Shown here piece after piece: positions 1 to 9,204 of a stretch of 64,000 nucleotides of DNA. The stretch is from the NCBI GenBank assembly GCA_043778625.1, contig JAYWFU010000001.1:1-64000 (forward strand), read 5' to 3'. Each line of letters begins with the position of its first letter. The first letter of the stretch is position 1. Under the pieces are notes generated by a model that was given only the letters and a program-made list of their open reading frames with translations, was not told the DNA's origin and did no database searches. This stretch comes from JACMRI01 sp043778625. GTDB taxonomy: Bacteria; Bacteroidota; Bacteroidia; UBA4408. Both the position numbers and the translations under genes were made by a program.

Positions 1-57
1 TATGTGCCAAGGATGAGATAAACCTAAGGCGATTGAAAATAATTCGTTACTATTCAT
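1..57 (-). CDS. ISL3-type transposase, N-terminal fragment cut by the window edge
   Basis: Reading leftwards from an ATG at 57-55, 19 codons are open to the window edge. They begin MNSNELFSIALGL and continue SHPWHI. This resembles the N-terminus of ISL3-family transposases, which start with a short LF..ALG(L/I)..PW helix before the zinc-binding part. Only the first 19 residues are visible, so the family call is an inference from a short match. If right, an insertion sequence lies mostly to the left of the window and its end falls somewhere in 58-300. Confidence 0.5.
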   Translation of the reverse strand, partial: MNSNELFSIALGLSHPWHI

Positions 58-300
58 AATTACAAAGATAGATTACCCACACCAAACGTCATAGACCCAA
101 TATTAATTTTCATTTTCACAATCTATATTTTTATCTTTCTCCCAATCCATATCCTCCCCCCCGCTGTGGCGAGCATTTTGCTCGTGTCCGCTACCGTTGT
201 ACCTAACCTTATTTTCTTGTTTACTATCATTAATCATTATCTTTAATTTTAACTTTTTGTAAATACCAGCAAGGCGTAACGCTTAATTTTAATCTACCGT
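58..300. other. Gene-free stretch holding a dispersed repeat and probably an IS end
   Basis: No open frame of note is seen. The stretch holds a 75-bp repeat core at 158-232, described separately, and the upstream region of the transposase fragment. No terminal inverted repeat can be assigned because the other end of the element is outside the window. Confidence 0.5.
158..232 (+). repeat. Dispersed repeat M1, copy A
   Basis: This 75-bp stretch matches the reverse complement of 59368-59442 with about five mismatches (roughly 93 percent). It begins CCCCCGCT and contains the perfect hairpin CGAGCA-TTT-TGCTCG at about 170-184. Weaker similarity continues to about 285, where ATACCAGCAA resembles the second repeat module seen near 59.33 and 59.93 kb. 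Confidence 0.8.
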
Positions 301-301
301 A

Positions 302-345
302 ACAACTAAAAAAGCACGCAATTAATTGCGTGCTTTTTTAGTTGT
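302..345. terminator. Perfect 44-bp palindromic terminator downstream of aconitase
   Basis: Arms 302-323 and 324-345 are perfectly complementary. The GC-rich core is GCACGCAATT, flanked by A6 and T6 runs, so it can work as an intrinsic terminator in either direction. It lies 13 bp beyond the aconitase stop codon and would end that minus-strand transcript. Confidence 0.85.
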
Positions 346-358
346 GTTTAGTTAAGTA

Positions 359-2626
359 TTATGCTTTCACTGCTGCACGTATAATATTAAGTGCTCCTCC
401 AGCTTTAAACCATTCTATTTGTTGTGCGTTGTAGGTGTGGTTTACAGCTATGTTTTCGCTTGTACCATCAGCATGGTATATGGCTAGTGTTAGCGGTGTG
501 TTTGGTGCAAATGTGGTTAAACCCAAAATATCAAAAGTATCATCTTCTTTAATTTTTTCGTAGTCGTTTTTGTCTGCAAACGTCAAGCCTAACATTCCTT
601 GTTTTTTAAGGTTAGTTTCGTGTATGCGGGCAAACGATTTTACCAACACTGCACGTACACCTAAGTGGCGAGGCTCCATAGCAGCATGCTCACGGCTACT
701 GCCTTCGCCGTAGTTTTCGTCGCCCACTACAATACTGCCAACGTTAGCTGCCTTGTAAGCACGTTGTACCTTAGGTACGCCATCGTAAGTACCTGTAAGT
801 TTGTTTTTAACGCTATCTGCCTTGTCGTTAAATGCGTTTATAGCACCTATCAACATATTGTTAGATATATTATCCAAATGTCCACGATACTTTAACCACG
901 GCCCAGCCATTGATATATGGTCGGTAGTGCATTTACCTTTTGCTTTAATTAATAAGTTTAATCCTTTTAAATCCACACCTTCCCATGCTGCAAAAGGGTC
1001 AAGTAATTGTAAGCGGTCGCTTGTTGGTGCTACTGCAATAGTAACACTGCTACCATCAGCAGCAGGGGCTTGGTAGCCCGCATCTTCCACGGCAAAACCT
1101 TTGCTAGGTAGTTCGTCGCCGCTTGGTGCTTGTAGTTTTACTTGCTCACCTTTATCGTTAGTTAAGGTATCGGTTAATGGGTTAAATGATAAATCGCCAG
1201 CAATGGCTAATGCCGTTACAATTTCGGGCGAAGCCACAAATGCGTAAGTGTTGGGGTTACCGTCGGCACGCTTAGCAAAGTTGCGGTTAAACGAATGTAT
1301 GATGGTGTTTTTTTCTTGTTTCTCAGCACCAACTCTATCCCACATACCAATACAAGGGCCACAGGCATTAGTAAATACTTGCGCACCAATTTGGTTAAAC
1401 ACATCTAAAAAACCATCGCGAGCAATGGTATAACGTATTTGCTCCGAACCTGGGTTAATCATGTACTCGCCTTTGGCAGTTAAGCCTAGCGTAGATACTT
1501 GCTTAGCAATACTTACCGCACGAGCAATGTCCTCGTACGACGAGTTAGTACACGAACCTATTAAGCCAGCTTCAATTTTCATTGGCCAGCCGTTAGCCAA
1601 CGCCACTTCTTTTAATTTAGAAATTGGGGTAGCTAAATCAGGTGTAAATGGCCCATTAACGTGGGGTTCTAATTCCGAAAGATTAATTTCAATTACTTGG
1701 TCAAAATACAATTCGGGGTTAGCGTACACTTCAGCATCGGCTGTTAAGTATGCGCTTATTGCGTTGGCAGCATCAGCTACATCGGCACGGTCTGTGGCAC
1801 GTAAGTAACGCTCCATACTTGCATCATAACCAAATGTTGATGTAGTTGCGCCAATTTCAGCACCCATGTTGCATATTGTACCTTTGCCTGTGCAGCTCAT
1901 ACTTGTAGCGCCTTCGCCAAAATATTCTACAATAGCGCCCGTACCACCTTTAACGGTAAGTATGCCTGCTACTTTTAGTATCACGTCTTTGGGGGCTGTC
2001 CAACCGCTAAGTTTACCTGTAAGTTTTACACCAATTAATTTTGGGAATTTTAGTTCCCACGGTAAGCCTGCCATTACATCACACGCATCAGCACCACCTA
2101 CGCCTATGGCTACCATGCCTAGTCCGCCAGCATTTACGGTGTGCGAGTCAGTCCCTATCATCATTCCACCTGGGAATGCGTAATTTTCTAACACTACTTG
2201 ATGTATGATACCTGCACCTGGTTTCCAAAAACCAATACCGTATTTATTAGATACCGATGATAGGAAATTATATACCTCTTCGTTTTCAACATTAGCTTTG
2301 GTAAGGTCAGTGTTTGCACCTACTTTAGCAGTAATTAAGTGGTCGCAGTGTACTGTTGAAGGTACTGCTACTTTAGGCCTACCCGCTTGCATAAACTGCA
2401 ATAACGCCATTTGCGCCGTAGCATCTTGCATGGCTACACGGTCGGGGTTAAAATCAACATAATCAGTGCCACGGCTGTAAGCCTGTGTGGCTGTGCCTTC
2501 GGTAAGGTGGGTATATAATATTTTTTCGGTTAACGTAAGTGGTTTGTTCACTACTTTGCGTGCTGCATCAATTTTAGCCCCCATTGTTGCGTAGTAGGCT
2601 TTAATCATTTCTAAGTCAAATGTCAT
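359..2626 (-). CDS. Aconitate hydratase
   Basis: A 755-residue aconitase that interconverts citrate and isocitrate in the TCA cycle, in the cytoplasm. The iron-sulfur ligands are visible: Cys359 in GSCTN and Cys422/Cys425 in ACGPCIG. The active-site HCDH motif is at 93-96 and the substrate-loop GTDSHT at 158-163. The swivel domain near the C-terminus holds GDENYGEGSSREHAA. The length and motif spacing fit the mitochondrial-type aconitases common in Bacteroidota rather than AcnB. It is transcribed alone on the minus strand and ends at a strong palindromic terminator. The start ATG is followed directly by a normal N-terminus. I am very sure of the function; which acn symbol applies is not decided here. 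Confidence 0.97.
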   Translation of the reverse strand: MTFDLEMIKAYYATMGAKIDAARKVVNKPLTLTEKILYTHLTEGTATQAYSRGTDYVDFNPDRVAMQDATAQMALLQFMQAGRPKVAVPSTVHCDHLITAKVGANTDLTKANVENEEVYNFLSSVSNKYGIGFWKPGAGIIHQVVLENYAFPGGMMIGTDSHTVNAGGLGMVAIGVGGADACDVMAGLPWELKFPKLIGVKLTGKLSGWTAPKDVILKVAGILTVKGGTGAIVEYFGEGATSMSCTGKGTICNMGAEIGATTSTFGYDASMERYLRATDRADVADAANAISAYLTADAEVYANPELYFDQVIEINLSELEPHVNGPFTPDLATPISKLKEVALANGWPMKIEAGLIGSCTNSSYEDIARAVSIAKQVSTLGLTAKGEYMINPGSEQIRYTIARDGFLDVFNQIGAQVFTNACGPCIGMWDRVGAEKQEKNTIIHSFNRNFAKRADGNPNTYAFVASPEIVTALAIAGDLSFNPLTDTLTNDKGEQVKLQAPSGDELPSKGFAVEDAGYQAPAADGSSVTIAVAPTSDRLQLLDPFAAWEGVDLKGLNLLIKAKGKCTTDHISMAGPWLKYRGHLDNISNNMLIGAINAFNDKADSVKNKLTGTYDGVPKVQRAYKAANVGSIVVGDENYGEGSSREHAAMEPRHLGVRAVLVKSFARIHETNLKKQGMLGLTFADKNDYEKIKEDDTFDILGLTTFAPNTPLTLAIYHADGTSENIAVNHTYNAQQIEWFKAGGALNIIRAAVKA

Positions 2627-2888
2627 TGTTGGTTTGTTTTATGGTTTAATAATGCGAAAATAGTTAATTTTTTTCAAAAAAAGAGTGTGCTAATCAAGCA
2701 ATTTTAACACACTATTTTTATAGAATAGGTGTAATTTAAACGATACGCATAGCCACAATAAAACATGAACCCTGCATTTTATTATATTGTGATAATTTTT
2801 GTGTTATAGTAGCTGCAAAGTAATAATATACATTAAATTCGCAACTTTTAGTAACAACACTTAACAACACAATTTATAACAACACATC

Positions 2889-3989
2889 ATGGGATTAAAA
2901 TGCGGAATTGTAGGCTTACCTAACGTGGGCAAATCAACATTGTTTAACTGTATATCGAGTTCAAAAGCGCAAGCGGCCAATTTTCCGTTTTGCACCATTG
3001 AACCTAACGTAGGTGTAACCAATGTGCCAGACGCACGCCTAGCCGAATTAGAAAAATTAGTAACCCCTGAGCGTGTAGTACCCGCTACAGTTGAAATTGT
3101 AGATATTGCAGGCCTTGTAAAAGGTGCAAGCAAAGGCGAAGGATTAGGCAACCAGTTCCTGGCTAACATACGTGAGACCGATGCTATATTACATGTATTA
3201 CGTTGTTTTGACGATGATAATATTATACACGTTGATGGTAACATTAATCCAATACGCGACAAGGAAGTAATTGATTACGAACTACTATTAAAAGATTTGG
3301 ACTCAGTAGAAAAACGCATACCTCGTGTAGAAAAACTAGCCAAGGCAGGTACTGATAAAGAAGCTAAAAAAGAATACGAGGGGTTAGTAAAACTTAAAGC
3401 GCACTTTGAGCAAGGGCTTGCGGCTCGCTCGTGCGTGCTTACTGCTGATGAGGCTGAGGCGGTAGCCACATTGCAACTACTTACTATGAAGCCTGTGTTG
3501 TACGTATGCAACGTAAACGAAACTGATGTTAAAACAGGTAATGCGTACACCACCCTAGTGGGCGAAATGGCGGCTAAAGAGGGCGCACAACACGTGCTAA
3601 TAACAGCAGCCATGGAAAGTGAAATTGCAGCACTTGAAAGCTACGAAGATCGCGTGGCGTTTTTGGCTGAAATTGGATTAGACGAGCCGGGAGTAAACAA
3701 ACTGGTAAGCACCGCTTATGGTTTGCTTAACCTACAAACTTACTTTACCGCAGGAGTTAAAGAGGTGCGTGCCTGGACTATAAACAAAGGCGACACTGCA
3801 CCACGTGCAGCAGCGGCTATCCATACTGATTTTGAACGCGGATTTATTAAAGCAGAAGTTATTGGCTACGACGATTATTTAAAATACGGTACTGAACAAG
3901 CCTGCAAAGAAGCAGGACGCATGCGTATGGAGGGCAAAGAATACATAGTGGCCGATGGTGATGTGATACATTTTAAATTTAATGTGTAA
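2889..3989 (+). CDS. ychF: Ribosome-binding ATPase YchF (OLA1 family)
   Basis: A 366-residue TRAFAC P-loop NTPase. The Walker A loop GLPNVGKST is at residues 9-17, and NANF-type G-domain motifs follow (NFPFCTIEPNVG, DIAGLVKGAS). The C-terminal third is a TGS domain ending in DGDVIHFKFNV. YchF binds ribosomes, prefers ATP over GTP and is linked to stress and translation control. The protein matches the usual 363-residue family length. It is divergent from aconitase, with 262 bp between the two starts. Confidence 0.97.
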   Translation: MGLKCGIVGLPNVGKSTLFNCISSSKAQAANFPFCTIEPNVGVTNVPDARLAELEKLVTPERVVPATVEIVDIAGLVKGASKGEGLGNQFLANIRETDAILHVLRCFDDDNIIHVDGNINPIRDKEVIDYELLLKDLDSVEKRIPRVEKLAKAGTDKEAKKEYEGLVKLKAHFEQGLAARSCVLTADEAEAVATLQLLTMKPVLYVCNVNETDVKTGNAYTTLVGEMAAKEGAQHVLITAAMESEIAALESYEDRVAFLAEIGLDEPGVNKLVSTAYGLLNLQTYFTAGVKEVRAWTINKGDTAPRAAAAIHTDFERGFIKAEVIGYDDYLKYGTEQACKEAGRMRMEGKEYIVADGDVIHFKFNV

Positions 3990-4130
3990 TAGTAAATAAG
4001 ATAATGAGGTTAGAAGCGTGAGTAATATTGAACATAAACAAAATATTTAGTTTAGTTAAGGGGGATGGAAATGATAAGCCTATAACAGTCAGTTATTCCA
4101 AAATTACTTAAGATTATACGAAATTAAAAA

Positions 4131-4550
4131 ATGAAAAGCGTATTAATTATTTTTCTACTTGTATTTACATTCAAAACAAACGCTCAAAGTTGTAAATTTA
4201 TTAATCATACATTTTTACAAGCATGTATCAATAATGAAAAATTTGATTTGTATTTTAGACTGAAAGAAACTGATTTACTAATATTAATGGATTCAAATAA
4301 CTACTTTTCAAATTACAATCATTTAACTCTTAGTAATAGACAGATTGTATTAAAAAAAGAAATTAGTTATCATGTCGAAAAAAAAAACGAGGCTAAAAAA
4401 GAAGAAATTGTAATTTATAAAGTTGATTGTATTAAAAACACATACTATATTTATTTCTGGCAACCGCTTACAAACTCTACATTGATATTTTTGGTAAAAC
4501 CTAAATACAAGCATATTCAAGTAAAAATAATTGGAGAAGGCGTTTTTTAA
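4131..4550 (+). CDS. Small secreted protein of unknown function
   Basis: A 139-residue protein with a clear signal peptide (MKSVLIIFLLVFTF then KTNAQS). The mature part is rich in Lys, Asn, Tyr and beta-forming residues and has three Cys (in SCKF, QACI and DCIK). No family is recognised. The gene is visibly more A+T-rich than its neighbours and stands alone between ychF and the convergent response regulator. It may be a recently acquired or lineage-specific gene. The start is the only ATG that gives a signal peptide. Confidence 0.65.
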   Translation: MKSVLIIFLLVFTFKTNAQSCKFINHTFLQACINNEKFDLYFRLKETDLLILMDSNNYFSNYNHLTLSNRQIVLKKEISYHVEKKNEAKKEEIVIYKVDCIKNTYYIYFWQPLTNSTLIFLVKPKYKHIQVKIIGEGVF

Positions 4551-4683
4551 ACATTAATAACTCCAGTGTACTAATTGTTTTGTGAGGACACAAAACATGG
4601 TTGCTGGTTGGGATTGACTTCGTAGCTCAGTAGGTAACTAACAATAGTACTGTAAGTTGGTAGTAGGATATTTGTAATTGGGA

Positions 4684-5367
4684 TTACTCCTCGTATTTAT
4701 ATCCAATACCTTTTAAGGTTTTAACAATTGTGTTGCCAAAACGTTCACGTAACTTGCGTATGTGCACATCAATAGTGCGGTCGCCTACTATTACATCGTC
4801 GCCCCACACAGCGGTTAATATTTCTTCTCTACCAAATACTTTATTGGGTACTGATACCAGTAATGCTAATAGCTCAAATTCTTTGCGAGGTAGTTCATGC
4901 GTATTATTATTGTAAGTTACAGTATGTTGCACTCTATCAATACTAACTTTAGCGGTAGTAGCCAACTCGGCAATGGTATCCTCAATCCTATTAGTGCGGC
5001 GTAGCAAAGCTTGTATGCGGCTTAGTAGCACGTGTGGTTTTATGGGTTTTATTACGTAATCATCAGCCCCTGCTTCCAAACCCGCTATTTGCGAATAATC
5101 TTCGGCACGTGCCGTTATTAGCATTATGGGTATGTGTTGTGCTAAGGCATTAGCTCGTATGGCGGCGCAAGTTTCAAGCCCACTCATTATGGGCATCATC
5201 ACATCTAGTAATATTAGGCTGGGCAAGTGTTGTAGTACTTGGGCTAGCGCGTCTTTGCCATTGTGCGCCACTATTACTTCGTAGCCCTCCTTGCGCAAAC
5301 TGTAGGATAATAACTCGGTTATATCCTCTTCGTCGTCGGCTATCACTATTTTAATTTTAGTAGTCAT
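4684..5367 (-). CDS. OmpR/PhoB-family response regulator
   Basis: A 227-residue two-domain regulator. The receiver domain (about 5-120) has the acidic pair Asp11/Asp12, phospho-acceptor Asp55 in LLDVMMP, Thr85 and Lys107 in VIKP. The C-terminal winged-helix domain (about 135-225) ends in TLKGIGYKYEE, as in PhoB/OmpR proteins. It starts 3 bp after the ppx stop, so it is co-transcribed with ppk1 and ppx. That makes a phosphate-starvation (PhoB-like) role attractive but not proven. No histidine kinase is next to it, so its partner must be elsewhere. Confidence 0.93.
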   Translation of the reverse strand: MTTKIKIVIADDEEDITELLSYSLRKEGYEVIVAHNGKDALAQVLQHLPSLILLDVMMPIMSGLETCAAIRANALAQHIPIMLITARAEDYSQIAGLEAGADDYVIKPIKPHVLLSRIQALLRRTNRIEDTIAELATTAKVSIDRVQHTVTYNNNTHELPRKEFELLALLVSVPNKVFGREEILTAVWGDDVIVGDRTIDVHIRKLRERFGNTIVKTLKGIGYKYEE

Positions 5368-5370
5368 GCG

Positions 5371-6276
5371 CTAAGTTTTAGTTAATGCTAAGTGTTGTTT
5401 ATGTTCTTCGTATAGTAAATGTACAATACCATCTACTACTCCAATTTTGGGCACCACTATTTTTTTAATGTGTGCGTAGTGCATCACGTTTATAAATATT
5501 TCGCTAGCAGGTATAATTACGTCTGCCCTGTCTTCATTAAGCCCCAGCAGTCGTACACGTTCCTCGTAGGTATATGATTTTAAAAAATTATAGTTGCTAA
5601 TAATATCATCAATGTGTATGGGTTTACCTTCTTTTTTAGCAATCATACCTGCTATTTTATTAATGTTTCCGCCCGAACCTATTGCCTGCAAGCCATCTTC
5701 GCCAGGGTGTACGTATTGTTTAATCCAGCGTTTCATTTCTTCGTACATGGGCGTTAAACCATTGTTTTGGAGCAACCGTATTGTACCCACATTAAACGAA
5801 TGTGAGGCTATTATTATTTTGTTTTCGATAAATGTAAGTTCGGTACTTCCGCCACCTACATCTATGTACAAATAATTTTTATCCGCATCTAAATGCTCTT
5901 CAATATGGTTGGCACTTATTATATCCGCTTCTTTATCGCCTGATACTACTTCTATTTGAATATCTGTTAACTCTTTAATTTGAGCAACTAACTGACTACC
6001 GTTTTTAGCATCACGCATGGCACTGGTAGCGCAGGCTCGGTAACTAATTACATCTTCGTGCACATCAATTAAATTTTTAAACGCAAACATTGTTTTAAGC
6101 AATAGTTTTGAGTTTTTGCTTGATATTTCGCCCTCGTTAAACACATCGGCACCTAAGCGTAAAGGTACACGTATGAGCGATACTTTTTTATAGGTAACGG
6201 TTTCATTTACTTCAAACACGTTGCAAAACAATAACCGGATTGCGTTGGAACCTATGTCTATGGCGGCAAATTTCAT
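5371..6276 (-). CDS. ppx: Exopolyphosphatase / guanosine pentaphosphatase family protein
   Basis: A 301-residue Ppx/GppA phosphatase of the ASKHA fold. The phosphate-1 motif AAIDIGSNAIRLL is at the N-terminus, the second phosphate motif YIDVGGGSTEL near residue 135, and IGSGGNINKIA follows. It covers only the N-terminal ASKHA domains; the long C-terminal HD part of E. coli Ppx is absent, as in many Bacteroidota. It releases phosphate from polyphosphate ends or hydrolyses pppGpp; the sequence alone does not tell which. It lies 21 bp behind ppk1, so the polymer-making and polymer-degrading enzymes share a transcript. Confidence 0.93.
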   Translation of the reverse strand: MKFAAIDIGSNAIRLLFCNVFEVNETVTYKKVSLIRVPLRLGADVFNEGEISSKNSKLLLKTMFAFKNLIDVHEDVISYRACATSAMRDAKNGSQLVAQIKELTDIQIEVVSGDKEADIISANHIEEHLDADKNYLYIDVGGGSTELTFIENKIIIASHSFNVGTIRLLQNNGLTPMYEEMKRWIKQYVHPGEDGLQAIGSGGNINKIAGMIAKKEGKPIHIDDIISNYNFLKSYTYEERVRLLGLNEDRADVIIPASEIFINVMHYAHIKKIVVPKIGVVDGIVHLLYEEHKQHLALTKT

Positions 6277-6297
6277 GGGCGTTTTTTTCGTGAATAG

Positions 6298-8352
6298 TTA
6301 GTTACTTAACTGCTGTTGCAAGTGTTGGTATATAGCCAACTGCGACCGTACTTTTTTACGTTTGTTTTTTACTAACGTATTACTTTGTTTTTGATTTATA
6401 ATACGCGCCTTTACATTATCAGCCCAATGTAGGTTTAAGTGGGTTTTAATTTCGGTTTGAATACTTGGATCGAGTATTGGGCAAGCTACTTCCGTGCGTT
6501 CGTCAAGGTTGCGGCTCATAACATCGGCTGACGAAATGTACATCAATTCCTTGCCTTGGTTGGCAAAGCAATACACTCGCGAGTGTTCCAAGTATTGATC
6601 AATAATACTTACTACTGTAATGTTTTCGCTTTGGTTTTTAATACCAGGTACTAAGCAACAAATGCCTCGTACAATTAATTTTACGGTAACGCCAGCATTA
6701 CTAGCATCGTATAGTTTATTAATTATACGTTCGTCTTCCAAATTATTTATTTTAAAAAATAAGCCTGCTGTTTTTTTATTTTTAGCAGCGGTAATTTCGT
6801 TATCAATAAGTTGTTCAATACGGTTACGCATAAAAAACGGAGCTACTAATAAATTTTTGTAAGTACCTGTTTGATAATTTATTTGAAAAAAATTAAACAC
6901 CTTATTAACCTCTGTAGTTATTAGTGTATTGGCGGTAAGCAAGCTATAATCAGTGTACACTCGGGCAGTGTTTTCGTTAAAATTACCTGTGCCAATACTG
7001 GCAATTTGTATTGTTGAGTTTAGTACTCGTTTGGTTATTAAAAACAGCTTAGAATGTACTTTTAACCCAGGTATTCCAAAGCGGACTATTGCGCCTTCTT
7101 CTTGTAATTTGTTGGCCCAATAAATATTATTTTCTTCATCAAAACGTGCTTGTAACTCTAGCACTACATACACACGTTTTCCGTTTTTAATGGCGTTAAG
7201 TAAGGTATAAGCAATGGATGAGTTTTCGGCTATACGGTACAAGGTTATTTTAATACTTTCTACTAGTGGGTCAATGGCTGCTTCTCTTAGTATATCGGTT
7301 ACGTAGCTGTAATTGTGGTACGGAAACGTAAGTAGCACATCTTTATTTTCAATAACATTTAATAGGCTTGTTTGTCCTACAAAATCAGGGTGCGATAGTA
7401 CTTTTAGTTCAGTATTATGTAGTGTTGAAGCTCCCACTTGCGGAAACTTCATAAAGTTACGAAAGTTGTGATAACGCCCACCAGGTATTACATTATTTTC
7501 GTCTTTCATGCGTAGTTTTTTCACTAAATAATTTAGTAAATCTGCTGGTATGTTTTCATCGTAATTTAAGCGTACAGGCTTGCCTTTTTTACGGCGTTTA
7601 AGCCCCGATGTAAGTTTTTCGGTATACGATTTACTTAAGTCATTATCTAACTCCAACTCTGCATCTCGTGTTACTTTTACGGCATAAGCCTCAATGTTTT
7701 CGTAATCAAAAATGGCAAAAATATCTTTTAAACAAAAACGGATAACATCATCTAATAGTATTATATATTCGCGCTTAGCAATGTTAGGTAGTTTTAAAAA
7801 ACGTGAAAAAAGTTCGGTGGGTAATTCAATAATAGAGTATTGTTGCTCAGGCAATTGAGCGTTGTTAGCACCATGTAATTTTATGGCTAGGTAAATAACT
7901 CTATCTTTTAAATACGGAAAGTTTGGGGCAGAGTTTAGCATAATGGGTACTGACGACATACGCATATTACTAAAAAAATAATTGCGTACATACAGTTGTT
8001 GCTCTACTGTTAAGTTATGTTCGTTAACAATAAATATGTTTGCCTGCCCAAGTTCTTTTTCAACGGTGTTATACGTTTGCTCAAACAAATCTTGCAGCTC
8101 AATAACTCTATTGGTTATTTGCTCAATAAGTTCGTGGGCGTGCTTATGGTTTTTGTTAGATAGTAAAGGATTATCTTCCTCACGCTTAATAGAGGCTACA
8201 CGCACTCTAAAAAATTCATCTAAATTATTAGAAAAAATACCCAAAAACTTTAGTCGCTCCACAAGTGGTACTGTGGCATCGTTAGCCTCTTGCAATACTC
8301 TGTGGTTAAACGACAGCCAGCTAATATCTCGTGGTATAAGTGTAGTACTCAT
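6298..8352 (-). CDS. ppk1: Polyphosphate kinase 1
   Basis: A 684-residue PPK1 that reversibly makes polyphosphate from ATP. The N-terminal domain opens with LIPRDISWLSFNHRVL. The two catalytic phospholipase-D-like domains carry VHSK (His433, expected autophosphorylated residue) and EHSR (His590), both at the positions expected from E. coli His435 and His592. SIGTGNFNE near 452-460 is also typical. The C-terminus has a short basic tail. It is the first gene of the ppk1-ppx-regulator group and follows the PAP2 phosphatase after 72 bp, enough room for its own promoter. Confidence 0.97.
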   Translation of the reverse strand: MSTTLIPRDISWLSFNHRVLQEANDATVPLVERLKFLGIFSNNLDEFFRVRVASIKREEDNPLLSNKNHKHAHELIEQITNRVIELQDLFEQTYNTVEKELGQANIFIVNEHNLTVEQQLYVRNYFFSNMRMSSVPIMLNSAPNFPYLKDRVIYLAIKLHGANNAQLPEQQYSIIELPTELFSRFLKLPNIAKREYIILLDDVIRFCLKDIFAIFDYENIEAYAVKVTRDAELELDNDLSKSYTEKLTSGLKRRKKGKPVRLNYDENIPADLLNYLVKKLRMKDENNVIPGGRYHNFRNFMKFPQVGASTLHNTELKVLSHPDFVGQTSLLNVIENKDVLLTFPYHNYSYVTDILREAAIDPLVESIKITLYRIAENSSIAYTLLNAIKNGKRVYVVLELQARFDEENNIYWANKLQEEGAIVRFGIPGLKVHSKLFLITKRVLNSTIQIASIGTGNFNENTARVYTDYSLLTANTLITTEVNKVFNFFQINYQTGTYKNLLVAPFFMRNRIEQLIDNEITAAKNKKTAGLFFKINNLEDERIINKLYDASNAGVTVKLIVRGICCLVPGIKNQSENITVVSIIDQYLEHSRVYCFANQGKELMYISSADVMSRNLDERTEVACPILDPSIQTEIKTHLNLHWADNVKARIINQKQSNTLVKNKRKKVRSQLAIYQHLQQQLSN

Positions 8353-8424
8353 AAATTTGTGTTAAAAATAATTAATGTAAATATGGTAACAAATATAACG
8401 TACAATGTTACCCCACCATTAAAT

Positions 8425-9204
8425 TTAGTTAGTTTTTTTAGTACCTCGCTTATGGTTTTGTTGCCTGTAAATTAAGCGTGAAATACCATAGCCCGTAAGC
8501 GCACCAAAAGCCACGTCGCTTAGCCAATGTTTGTTATCATAATTGCGTGATAGCGCAACACCTGTGGCCATGGTGTAACTAAGCACTGCTATCCATGGTT
8601 TGTGTTTATATTCTTGCGCTATTATTGTTGCTATTGCAAATGCAGTGGTGGTATGCCCTGAGTAAAACGAATGATTTTTAGTACTACCAAATACGTGAAA
8701 TAAAAACGGATTATAGCTAGGTAATGTAGTATAAGGTCGCTCTCGTTGGGTTATGTACTTGGGTAGTTGCGCCACTAAACCACTTATTGCAAATGCTTTA
8801 ATACCCAACATAGCTACTCTATTGGTGTGTATATTATTAGCAAGCGCACCATGTGTGTAAAACCCCACCAACAATGGTATCGAATATAACGCACTACCAA
8901 AGGGTTCAAACACATATTTGCTGGCTAATGTTATATTTTTGTGTTGATTGTTTTGCATTATCGCCGCCCATTTCTTATCTGCCACAAATGCACTACTAGC
9001 AAGTAACACACCGCCAGTGGCTACGAGCGCATCTTTTTTATTCATATATTTTGGAAACAATGCCACGTCTCTAACATCTAACACTATGGATTTAAAATAG
9101 GCTTTGTTAAAATTGATATAATTACTATCGCGCTGCGCATTAGCAAGTGTTATATTACAACATAAAGTAATACAAAAAAGTATTAGGCGTGCCATATTTT
9201 CCAA
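8425..9204 (-). CDS. PAP2-superfamily membrane phosphatase
   Basis: Up to 259 residues with an N-terminal signal or anchor (MARLILFCITLCC). The three PAP2 motifs are present: KYITQRERP, FYSGHTTTAF and SRNYDNKHWLSD, supplying the conserved Lys, Arg, two His and Asp. Family members dephosphorylate lipid phosphates such as phosphatidic acid or undecaprenyl pyrophosphate; the substrate is open. The start overlaps aroE by 22 bp; the second Met three codons later (9195) is an equally good start and still overlaps. Tight coupling suggests one operon with aroE. Confidence 0.88.
   Translation of the reverse strand: MENMARLILFCITLCCNITLANAQRDSNYINFNKAYFKSIVLDVRDVALFPKYMNKKDALVATGGVLLASSAFVADKKWAAIMQNNQHKNITLASKYVFEPFGSALYSIPLLVGFYTHGALANNIHTNRVAMLGIKAFAISGLVAQLPKYITQRERPYTTLPSYNPFLFHVFGSTKNHSFYSGHTTTAFAIATIIAQEYKHKPWIAVLSYTMATGVALSRNYDNKHWLSDVAFGALTGYGISRLIYRQQNHKRGTKKTN

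Noticed and set aside
4590..4615. Further copy of the M2 repeat (ACATGGTTGCTGG)
   Set aside because: The similarity is about 12 bases and may be chance.
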